From the NCBI RefSeq assembly GCF_000005505.3, contig NC_016135.3, forward strand, positions 13,672,613 through 13,736,612: a DNA stretch of 64,000 nt. Reading direction: 5' to 3'. The position numbers were made by a program, and so were the translations under genes. This stretch comes from Brachypodium distachyon (Eukaryota > Streptophyta > Magnoliopsida > Poales > Poaceae). This document shows, one piece after another, positions 36,150 to 45,642 of this stretch. Under the pieces are notes generated by a model, which ran no database searches, had not been told where the DNA came from, and saw nothing but the letters and a program-made list of their open reading frames with translations. Within the stretch, counting starts at the first letter, position 1. Each line of letters begins with the position of its first letter.

Positions 36150-36205
36150 ACCACCCCCCGCCCCCTTTCTCCTACCACGCCCCGCCCCCTTTCTCCTACC
36201 ACGCC
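36150..36205. repeat. Short tandem duplication in the 5' region of the 36280 ORF
   Basis: The unit gccccctttctcctaccacg is present twice in direct succession. It is followed by repeated tagatcccaaatcc units up to about 36265. Confidence 0.6.
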
Positions 36206-36279
36206 CCATTTCCAAATTTCCAAATCCCTAGATCCCAAATCCCAAATCCTAGATCCCAAATCCCATTTCTCTTAGCGCC

Positions 36280-37059
36280 ATGTCCAGCAACGGAGCTAGG
36301 CTTATCAGCCACTTCGTGGAAGAGCACCGTCGGCCAGAAAGCAGGCACATCGTGGTGTCCCACACTAGAGGGATGCAAAAGAAAGGAGCTTCCCTTCTCA
36401 GCCACGCCCTCGTTGCAACTATTCTGCTGCCATCCAATACGACTTGGAGCATCCCCTTCCCCCAAGGTGTCCCGGAGGTGTCGGCTACGCACCTGGAGTC
36501 TGCCATCCAATGCGCCTTCCCTCAAGGCCTTGGAACGATGCGAGTGCAGGTATGTGCGCCTGGCTTTTACCTTGTCACTCTTAGGAGGCCCCAGGATTGC
36601 ACATTCATTCTGGAAAGAGCCGAGCCTGTGTTGTGTGCCGGCGGCGAGGTGAAATTTGGCTGCTGGTTTCCTTGCTTAGGTGCAACCCCTTCCACGCTAG
36701 GGTATCTGGCGGACATTAGTTTGTTTGGTCTCTGGTCAGATGTATTGGACGAACAGATGTTGAAGCTGGTCGCGAACCGCCTAGGAGGTGAGCTCGAGAC
36801 TGAGATGGCGATGCTTCCGCGTAGCAGGGAACGACTTGAAATCAGGTTCTGGGCATGGCTTCATGATCCATCTCCGCCGAAGAGCCTGACAGTGGAGATT
36901 CCGGAGCCACTACCGTCCATGAACGATGACACCGAGGACGAGGAGAAGCACCATTCGTCGCCGCTTTGTCCGAGTGCGAAGCGCACGCTCTCCTATCCTG
37001 TTTCCGTCTGTGTCAATGAGGTGTTTGTCAACGCTCTTGAAGATGAAGACCGCCGTTAG
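36280..37059 (+). CDS. Unassigned protein, 259 aa, DUF4283-like
   Basis: An intact intronless frame starts MSSNGARLISHFVEEH and ends NEVFVNALEDEDRR. The middle part, with GFYLVTLRRPQDCTFILERA, CAGGEVKFGCWFPCLG and LADISLFGLWSDVLDE, has the rhythm of the DUF4283 domain found in plant retroelement gag-like proteins and some host genes (inference from pattern). The C-terminal third is acidic (MNDDTEDEEKHHSS). I see no transmembrane segment or signal peptide. The absence of lesions amid transposon debris suggests selection or recent origin. It lies between a zf-XS-like ORF and a mudrA remnant and may have been captured by that element. Confidence 0.55.
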   Translation: MSSNGARLISHFVEEHRRPESRHIVVSHTRGMQKKGASLLSHALVATILLPSNTTWSIPFPQGVPEVSATHLESAIQCAFPQGLGTMRVQVCAPGFYLVTLRRPQDCTFILERAEPVLCAGGEVKFGCWFPCLGATPSTLGYLADISLFGLWSDVLDEQMLKLVANRLGGELETEMAMLPRSRERLEIRFWAWLHDPSPPKSLTVEIPEPLPSMNDDTEDEEKHHSSPLCPSAKRTLSYPVSVCVNEVFVNALEDEDRR

Positions 37060-37463
37060 ACTATGTTGTTTCTCCTATGGTTGTAAGCCTTTAGTTATTG
37101 TCTCTATGTTGTTTCTCCTCTGATTGTAAGACTCTAATTATCTACTGTGGTTGAAAGACTTTTAGTCATATTTAGCGTATCCACTTTATATAATGTCGTA
37201 GCTTTATTCTGACTATTCTAAGAGATGATTGTGAACACCACAAATACGAAATCTTACAACTGATTAAGAAAGAATAACATTGCCTACACATACAGTTACA
37301 ACAATTACATTTCATAGTTATATGACTTTGCTGCCTTGCATCACATTTCATCCTTACAGCTCCTCATTCTTTTCGCCTGGCAAGGGCTATTGGTTTCAAC
37401 CAACCTGTAAAATTCATGTAAGCGATCGATTAATCATGAAGCTGCAAATAAATAAGCAAAACA
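37060..37463. other. Intergenic, nothing recognised
   Basis: AT-rich 3' flank of the 36280 ORF. At 37060-37170 there are repeated agactttagt-like and gtttctcctctgattgtaag motifs, probably an untranslated region. Confidence 0.35.
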
Positions 37464-39481
37464 TCATAAACTAGTGAAGCCGTTAACATATTCCGGCCTT
37501 CCCGGAGTCATATGACGCTTGGCAATCCTTCCAGCTAGGGGAGCACGTAGAGTGAATTCTATGTCAACCTCAGGCCATTGTGTCTGTTCTGCAAGCTATA
37601 GAATGGGGCTGGCATACGCTGCCTTGAATCTGGCAACTGAGTAGTACTCATGCAAGTAATCTTCCATCCTGAGTTTAGATTTGGAGCCAAAAGAAACAGG
37701 GCATGATGACAAGGTTTTCATGTATGTTGGCACTCAAGGCATGTGCATTCTTGCAGGTTAGTGTCCACAACATGGAAAGTATTAGTTCTGATATCCTTAA
37801 CCTTAGCAACCCACGCTGAAGACGACTCAATAGCCAAGTGTACGACCTGTCTGCTTCTATTGAACCACTGCCGGAAGCTTATCCCCCTCCAAAAACTCAC
37901 CAATTATTGATCTCTTGACGAAGAGGCGCATTATCTTCACCTTGATTTGGTCAAATCTTTCACATCCCTTACCCAGCTACGAAAACTTTCTGCCAAGTTG
38001 TTGTTGATATGATCGCACTTTATATCGCTATTAAATCCAGACCTATACCATATCCGAGAATGGTTGCTGGTCAGCCATGCACCAAAATCAGGACATTTTT
38101 CCAACATCACACCAATCGGAAATGCATGTGTCTCTGCAGTGTATGCTCTTGCTGCTGGCAACATGCACCCAAATTCTTCTCCTTTGAAGTTTTGGATCAA
38201 GTTCGACCACAAACCGCGGAAGCACTCCCTATTTTTTGCGTGGGGAAATACGCTCTTCACAGCGTTCTCTAAGCCTTCACACGCATCTGTGAAAATTGCT
38301 AGTAGTGACATTGGTCCTATGCACCTCTTGAGCAGCATCATGAACCATGTCCATGAAGACTCTGTATCAGAATTTAATAGACCAATTGATCTAGAGCATT
38401 GCATGCTGCCAATTGCCCATTCCAGGTGCCAATCATAAATGACGAGGCTATGCTGAGATACGACCGGCAGCCTGCTTTGAAGCCATCTATGCAAGGCTTC
38501 AGGGCCATAAAAACTTGGAGAAACACATTTTTCCATCCTCCGTTACTTCACTATCTATCTCTACAAAACTGCCCGGAGATCTCTTTTCCACCTCAGCCTT
38601 GAAACAATACAACATCCTGTAGGTGTTCGCGAGATCACCATATAATTCTTTCATTGCTCTCTGTTTTGCCTTCCATACTGAGCTATAACTAAGTTTTATT
38701 TTCTACAACCTCTCCAAGCCTACCTAGAGCTCCTTTGTTTAGCACGCAAAGTACTAGTAATCTTTTCTGCCAGCATAAGCTGCGGATTCATGCTCGCTAC
38801 CCTCCGAGAAGTAGTCATACATGTATGTTCATATGGGATCTCATTGATCCTTACAGTCCTTCCGTCAGGTTGCCGTCGAGCCATAATGTACCACATGCAG
38901 GGCTGCATGCTGCCATCTAAACCTTTGCACTTCGCACAGAACCGACGACTACTTTTCCTTACGGTTTTGGCATCTAAATTGCAGTTCATTGCATAGGTAT
39001 TGAATGACATACTGAACTCATCCATGTTTGGCCAAATCCTGCCTACTCGAAAATCAGGGTCTTCGTCAGTTGTCACCTCCGGGAACAACTCTGTGTCCAC
39101 AGCCGTAGAACTCCCTCTAGAAGCATAGGGGGGTTGTCCATAATCAGGCAATCCACCATCCGAATTCTCACGCTCGTCATCTATTTCATCTGTTGGAACG
39201 CTGAAAAGCCTGGCCATTTGGTTGTCAGACATTGGTTCTGTAACTAAATCGGTTCGATGTGCCACTCTAACCATGTTCCAATCGACATGATCACCTATTT
39301 CGTCCATTTGAACATTCACCGCCGCCAGCAACCTATTCGTAGATGTCAACATGTGAGCTACCATACTGGAATCGCTGCCGCAAGAAGGTGCCATAGAAGG
39401 CAAATACATGGTATTGCTTTCTGGTGGCGGGCACATCGGTTGCTGCTGCACAAATTCGTCAAAAAAAGCTCCGCTCCCCAC
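37464..39481 (-). pseudogene. mudrA-like (MULE) transposase, degenerate
   Basis: The N-terminal frame (39481-38720) starts MGSGAFFDEFVQQQ and carries the MuDR DNA-binding type block DFRVGRIWPNMDEFSMSFNT with CAKCKG and PYEHTCM. After frame changes, 38536-37937 contains transposase sequence (ESSWTWFMMLL, TDACEGLENAVKSVFPHAKN, HINNNLAESFRSWV). 37903-37718 contains the SWIM zinc finger (HVVDTNLQECTCLECQH). The end, with PGRPEYVNGFTSL, reaches a stop at 37464-37466. The order of DNA-binding, MULE and SWIM domains is normal, but several frameshifts make it inactive. Terminal inverted repeats and a 9-bp TSD were not located. Confidence 0.85.
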
Positions 39482-40200
39482 CGCTGGGGAATGGCTCCAA
39501 AATGCTAGGGTTCATACAACAAAGAAGGGGGAAGGGGCTCAGATCTCAGTGAGATAGGACAGAAAAAATCCTGGGGTATGCGTACTGCGCTAACCTGGTC
39601 CGCCACTGACAATGGAATCGAATCAAGCGCCGGCCGCTGCTGGAGAAGAAGGGGGTGCGGAACAGAGGAGGCGCGGTCTTGGGGGGGGGGGTCGGTTTGG
39701 GTGTCAGGTGTGGGACCCACAGTGCCGCTTACAAGATCAGAGGTGCCTGAACTAACCAGACCGGTAAAGACTGTTAACCTAAGCCATCTTAACCGTATCT
39801 CACTCGTAAGCGCCATAAATGCAGAGAATCCAGTTTGAGCAAAAAATATGGTGCCCAGGATCCAATGCATGCGAACGCAGTTTCCTCAGGCGACTAACCT
39901 ACAAGTGTGTGCCCGAGGAGCGATTGGCCCACGAAGAACACGTGTAGAACCCCTGCCCCAACCCTCGCGTGCATGATTTCTCCCCCAGAAGGGTAGGGCG
40001 ACCGCATCCCGATCCCTAGCCAAACCACCGCCGCCGATCAAATACCCCATACTGATCCAAACAGCCGCTGCCGCCACGATTGATGCGGTTTTCCACCTCA
40101 AAGATCGGTATGGTTGACTAGAGGGGGGGGGTGAATAGGTGACTAACGAATTTTACTTTTTATTTTCACTTTTAAGGATACAAGCATCAATACAGTCGAC
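39482..40200. other. 5' flank of the MULE remnant
   Basis: A minus-strand frame at 39870-39505 has no recognisable domain and may be MULE leader sequence. A run of nine G lies at about 39680 and another G-run at about 40120, within gactagag and gtgaatagg. That sequence resembles the edge of a known grass LTR family, but it cannot be delimited. Confidence 0.35.
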
Positions 40201-40916
40201 TGTTCTCAGGGTGACTTAGACCCATTGCTCATTCGCGGACAGGGTCCGGACATGAGACTTTCACATTGTTCGCGGGACATGCCTGGACACAGAATTTTCT
40301 TGCCACTCTCGAGAACTGTTTCCGGATGAGGCTGGATACTGCTCACCGTCCCCGGGGAAGACCCGGATAGGCTTTGTTGACCGCGGCACTTGAGGCGAGT
40401 GTCGCCTCACTACCCCTTCCGGGCTGACTGACGTGGTTATGACTAATCACGTACCCGACTCAAGTATACCCATCATGGCCCAGCCAGGGGTCATGAAGAA
40501 GCCTATTACGACAATAGCCCATATGCTCAACTTACAGTTCAAGACAAAGACGCTTAAACATAGTATATCTCAATGATGTAACCGACTTGGACTCTACCCG
40601 AGACCTGGTCTCCTGCATATATAAAGGGACCAGGAGGGGGAGTCAAGGACAGTCCAATCTAGCTTAAAGCCGCCTAGACGCACTCGCCAGATCGAATCTG
40701 AGCATCTAGCCTCCGCGGCTCCTTTGTAATCGACTTATCATTACAATCCAAACAAGTAGGATGTAGGGGTATTACCTTCCGAGGGTCCTGAACCTGGGTA
40801 AAATCGTGTCCCCTATGTCTTTGTTAGCCGACGACATCGCCAACACACACATACTCGAAATCTGTCCCCAGTATAAGTCCATCGATGTGGACATTGTTGA
40901 AGTTACCCCTTCGTCA
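40201..40916 (+). mobile_element. 5' LTR of Gypsy element C
   Basis: The segment starts tgttctcagg and ends ccttcgtca. It contains a TATA box (tatataa, 40618-40624), an R/U5-like part with tgaacctgggtaaaatcgtg, and is followed directly by a primer binding site. The left edge is inferred from the TG rule only, so it may be off by a few bases. No second LTR of this element is present. Confidence 0.6.
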
Positions 40917-40917
40917 T

Positions 40918-40935
40918 TGGCACCCACCGTGGGGC
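40918..40935 (+). other. Primer binding site of element C
   Basis: tggcacccaccgtggggc follows the LTR end (cgtca) after one base. This is the usual TGGCRCC type of tRNA-complementary site of plant Gypsy elements. Confidence 0.65.
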
Positions 40936-41016
40936 AGACGTGTGTCGGAGACACAACCTCTGCGGTTCCATCTTCAATCGAGAAGTCGTCGACTCAGGTC
41001 GAGTCAATGACCTTCG

Positions 41017-41846
41017 TGTCACACCAGTGGCACCCAGGGTACCACCGCTGCGCGACGCGCGGGCCCCTCTCCCGGGTTCCCGGGAAGGTCTCGTCCCGAG
41101 GAGCGTCTATGAGCTCCCCGGCAAGCTACTAGCTCGAAAGGGGCTAGCGGGGCTTCGGGGAACATTCCCGCTTGGGCACCTCCCGGGAAGCTGCTTCCCG
41201 GGAGGAGGTTCCCGGGTGCGCTGGGCCCGGGTGCTTCCCGGGGTCGACTTGCAAGGGTTCCCGGGCGCGTGCCCCCGCCTCGCGCGTGGGGCCCGGTGGA
41301 CAGCACCGCGTAGGCGCGTGGCGAGCGCGGGACGCACGGTCCCACCAAGGCAAGGAGTAAGGCGCGCGGCTCAGTAAACGAGCCGACTGACGGGTAGTTA
41401 CCCGTCCGATCCAAGGAATAGTGGTTGTCTAATCCTACCCTAGGGTCTTAGGCCCCTAGCAGCAGAGGTGGCACCCATGCACGCCACCAACTCACCGGGG
41501 AGAGTTGCATGCCTCCCCGTTGGACACTTGTAGCTCATGCACCGTGTCACATGTGGCATCCCCTTGTGTATAAAAGGAGGACCCATGCCAACGGTCAAAG
41601 GGGTTAGACAGTTGGTAGGTTAGTGAGGTTGTCAGTTGGTTACAGTAGACAGCCAGCAGAGAGCAGTAAGAAGTACTTAGACATTGAGAGGAAGCCCAGG
41701 AACTTTCCCGGCAACTTGTAAACGTTTGATCCGTAATCAATATCAGTTTAGACAAGCAGGACGTAGGGTTTTACACCTCCGGGTGGCCCGAACCTGGGTA
41801 AAAAACGTGTGTGCACTTGTTCTTGTACTAGCGCGCACCCTTAGCA
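41017..41846 (+). mobile_element. Solo-LTR-like insertion in element C
   Basis: A GC-rich block with many CCCGGG motifs leads into a TATA box (tataaaa, 41569-41575) and the sequence gtagggttttacacctccgg and cgaacctgggtaaaa, typical of the R/U5 part of grass Gypsy LTRs. It separates the leader of element C from its gag and is not followed by a PBS, so it is a separate solo LTR. The edges are approximate (tgtcacacc to cccttagca), and I could not confirm a TSD. Confidence 0.5.
41179..41205. repeat. Perfect palindrome rich in CCCGGG
   Basis: cctcccgggaagc, one base, and gcttcccgggagg form 13-bp arms with a single-base spacer inside the LTR-like insertion. Confidence 0.85.
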
Positions 41847-41849
41847 CCT

Positions 41850-43356
41850 TGTCTCACCGGCCCCGTAGGGCCTCATCGGCCGTGCCGGCGACCACCGGGT
41901 CTCCGCCCCAGACGCTCCTACCGAACCTAAAAGGGGGACGTGGCCGCACGCCCCCCGGTGTCGGAGCACCGAGCGATGACACTTCGGCTCCTTCAACTTC
42001 ACCTCTCATCCTCCAGCTAGGCGCGCGATCTTCGACGCACTTAGCGCCGGAGTCAATCTGGTGTTCGGGAATTCTCATCTCCGAGCCGACCGATCTGGCA
42101 TCCTTCGACTGCCGAATTCGATTGGTCCTCCGATGGAGGAGTTGCCTTCATCACGTTCACTCAAACAGGTCCTACCAATGGATCTGACGGGTCCACTCGA
42201 CAGATCGAAGTCGACCTTCGACTCAATCTACTCCAACCAGGAAGCCATTGGCTCCCAGCTTGCAAAAAGCCCCGTCCCTAGCGACGCTGGCGACTGCTCC
42301 GAACAGGAGAGCTGCCACAGCAATAGCGACTTCGTGCCCTCTGGGACCATTGCCCAAGTCTTATGACGAACCTGGTGCCGCGGAAACAGACACTGCCGGT
42401 GCCTCCGAAGCAGACGCCACTGACGGCCATAGGCATCACCCAAACAACATAAGCCGGCTACACCCCAGCCGAGAGAACCCAGTTCCAGACAGCCCTCGAC
42501 ACCGGGGTCCCCTTAAAGGACCCGACCGAGGCAGAACTAAATTTATACGTCAACTCCCTCACAAAGGCTCGCCGGGATCTAGCCAAAGAAAAGAAAGAAT
42601 TCACGAAACTGTAGAAGCACGAATTCGACAGGCTAAAGACGCTAGATGTAGACGCACGAGCCAGCAGAAGGACCCGCCCAGAGCCATCCGACGGATCGGA
42701 TGACGGCACTCCGCCTCGTCACAACTCGCGTCGCGATTCACGTTTTCGTGATCTGCGTGAAGCGGACAAAAAACCGGACGACTCGTAACCTCACTTCTAG
42801 TTTCATGCCAGTCAACGACTAGGGTGATATCATACCCGAGACACCAGAAGCTGTTCTCCTGGCAACCAAAACCTATCTACAGACAATCGAGCCGCTCAAG
42901 GGCGACCCACGGTCACGCCTTCATAAAAAGATCCTGGAAAGTTTAAACAAAGCGGGAGCATCCTGTGTCAGTCAGGACTTTTTCAACCGCAGACCGTCTC
43001 GAGACAGAACCCATCCCGTGATGTTGCAGAAGCTCGGATTCGTCACCACTAACCTTACTCAGGGATGAGCAAGGCACGTCTCCGTGTAGGAGTAGATGCT
43101 CACCGCGCCGAGATGACGGACGAGCCCACCCTCGACGGGACAGATACCACGACTACTCACCCGGATCAGACCACGACGTCAAGACTTGCAGAGCGCCGTG
43201 CTTCAGCCGTCACATCCGTCAGGAAAAAAGATGCCAAGGAACTTCAAAACTCCGACCGATCTGGCCAAGTATGACGGCACCCAGGAACCGAGAACTTGGC
43301 TAGAGCACTACCTCACCGGGATTCGTTGCCAGGGCGGATCTCGGACCAACCTTTTA
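41850..43356 (+). pseudogene. Gypsy element C gag, N-terminal part
   Basis: Plus-strand gag sequence is split over several frames by frameshifts and stops (for example the breaks near 42187, 42366 and 42710). The last recognisable piece, DLAKYDGTQEPRTWLEHYLTGIRCQG, reads in two overlapping frames (43065-43274 and 43186-43377) and is the start of the retrotrans_gag region. It is cut by solo LTR G at 43362. Confidence 0.6.
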
Positions 43357-44933
43357 AGTCCTGATCAACACTTGTAGTGAATAGCAGTAATAAAATGAGG
43401 TTCTCCACAGGGATTAATGTGCAATAGTTCCTAATCCTCAATCTTTAGCTAAACAAACAAATGGCAGTGTTTAAGAACTGATTCCAACAATTTAAAACAG
43501 GCTAAGAACTATGTTTTTGGTTGTTTTGTGTTTACTGTTCACAATCTGAAAACAGACTTTCTGACGAAACTGAATTTCAACACTGACAAACAAAACTTAA
43601 CACTAAAGAAATTAAGACAGGGAAGAATCTAGATAGATGCAGATGTTAAGACCAGATAGAATAGCAAGATTAAGATTAGGGGAAGAAGATGCATCAAGCA
43701 ATAGATAAGGAAAAGATTTAGAACAGGAAATTGAGACAGATCAAGACATGTATATTATAACAGACGCAGGAAGTTCCGAATAGAGGTAGAACAAGTTCAG
43801 AAATTTAGAAAGCAGGGTTTTAGCAAGATTCAAGGGTTTAGACAAGGAAGAACATCAAGGATTAGATCTAGACAAGATTTAGAAGCAAGATTTAAGACAA
43901 GGATGAGATCAGATTTAGGGTGATTAACAAATCAAGGCATAGAACAGGAAGAATTCAGGTTTAAGAAGGAAAGAATTAAGGACAGGGACAGAATTGAGCT
44001 AGAAGTTGAGACTAGAAGGTGCAGAGGGATGATCTACTGAGTAAAAACAACACATAAACATCTACTAACATCACAAGAACATGGATCTAATATAACAACA
44101 AGCACAAGCACAATTCTTGGACAGATTACAGCAACACATGACATGAACAGGAAAAACATCACTTAAACAACAAAAGAACTGAATTATAAGCAATTTAAGA
44201 GACAGAGAAGATGATCTACATAGCAAACAAGTCACAAATTAATAAACACTAGAACATATTACTAAACTGAAACACGAGTTTTACACGTAGGATTAAGAGT
44301 TTACAGCCAAGAACAACAAGAATAAGAAGGTTTCAAACTTAAGACATGGTAGGGATTCAGTTACAGAAGGATGTAGCAGCAGATTCAGCAGAGGAGTGGG
44401 ATATGTGAGAGATTTGTGGCCTAGAACACTAAGAACTGAAGGGGAGAAGGAGGGTGGAAGCCATGAAAAGGTTTCTTCGAGCTCAGATCTCACCAACCCC
44501 TCCCTGGGCTGGCTTGGAGAGGAAAATGGGAGTGCAGGGCTGGATCCTTCGAGAGAGACGGGCTGCCCTCCTTTATGCTTTGCATTGGCCTCTCTCATGG
44601 GTGCATGAACATGTCAACATCAACTTTATCTTTTGCACTTTGCTCCTTTTTGCATCCAGGTTCAGCTTCTAAAGTGTTCCTCTCTACTTTTTGGTTTATT
44701 GCTTTTTGTTCTCTTTTCTTCTTCTTCTCTTTTAGCCCCTGATGCAGCATGATGTAGAGAAAGGGTGGCTTTTCGCACCAAACCTGCATATCAATGTAAA
44801 AGTGATGTAACTTGCAGTATTTAAGCTTTTCTGGTTCAAATAATTTTAATTCAAATTCAAAACTGCCAAATTCAAACATGATAAGTGCCAAATGTATTTT
44901 AAAAATTGTGTAAAGTGGGTACGGATCAAGTCC
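43357..44933. mobile_element. Solo LTR G (43362-44928) with perfect TSD, inside element C gag
   Basis: The insertion starts tgatcaacacttgtag and ends gggtacggatca, so the ends are TGATC and GATCA. The duplication agtcc is identical at 43357-43361 and 44929-44933. The 1567-bp interior is purine-rich on the plus strand and has no retroelement ORF. The TG...CA ends and 5-bp TSD argue for a solo LTR. Its orientation and family are not known. Confidence 0.75.
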
Positions 44934-45642
44934 CCTCGAACTGAGCCAATTTTACAATTTCAATCCAATTCAAGAATGTACTTGCAGCTGCAACTCAAAG
45001 GCCCCGCGCGAACCTGGCTTACTGGCTTACCACGAGGAGGAATCGACTCATGGGATGAGTTAGTTCAAGCCTTCACTCGCAATTTCAGATCTACTTACAA
45101 GCAACTAGTCTCCCTCGAGCAACTCCGAGCGTGCACACAGAAGGAGGGTGAGTCTATCCGCTCGTATATACAACGGTGGACAAATACCAAGCACGCATAC
45201 GAGGAAATCTCCGACGAGAGTGCTATCGACGCGTTTAAACGTGGACTCCGCCGGGTCGAGCTCAAGGAAGAACTGGGTCGCGTCAGGCCCGCAACTATCA
45301 ACTACCTGATGGAAATCATCAACAGATGGGCCGACCAGGACGGAATCAGTGCGCAACGAATGACACCGATCCCTAGATAATGACTGAGATCATGGTTACC
45401 AACGCATGAAGAAACGCAAGGGACGCCACTTCGAGGAGTCAAGCCCACCTGAGTTCGTGGCAGCCACCTCCACTGGAGAAGGAAACCGCAATAGTGGATT
45501 TCGTGGAGGCGACAATCGCAAGCAACAATGGCAGCGCAAGGGGCCCTGCCTACTCTGTCTCAACAGTTGGCGGCTCCCTGCCCATTTCACGTCTAAAGAG
45601 ACGAGCAAGGCAAAATCAAACCAAGCCACCCGCTGATGGACT
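44934..45642 (+). pseudogene. Gypsy element C gag, central part
   Basis: Frame 44892-45380 contains LQLKGPARTWLTGLPRGGID, SWDELVQAFTRNFRSTYKQL and QKEGESIRSYIQRWTNTKHA, a typical retrotrans_gag domain. It ends in a stop after RMTPIPR. The following piece (45406-45636, MKKRKGRHFEESSPPEFVAA) reaches the zinc-knuckle zone (GPCLLCLNSWRLPAHFTSKE) but with the cysteine pattern decayed. The nucleocapsid-like region is then interrupted by solo LTR B. Confidence 0.8.

Noticed and set aside
34275..40110. MULE terminal inverted repeats around 34.3 and 40.1 kb (shared ctttgaggtg)
   Set aside because: The match is only about 10 bases and does not extend; no 9-bp TSD was found.
41011..41851. ccttcg/ccttgt as a TSD of the LTR-like insertion
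   Set aside because: The bases do not match exactly at consistent positions, so the edges of this insertion remain approximate.
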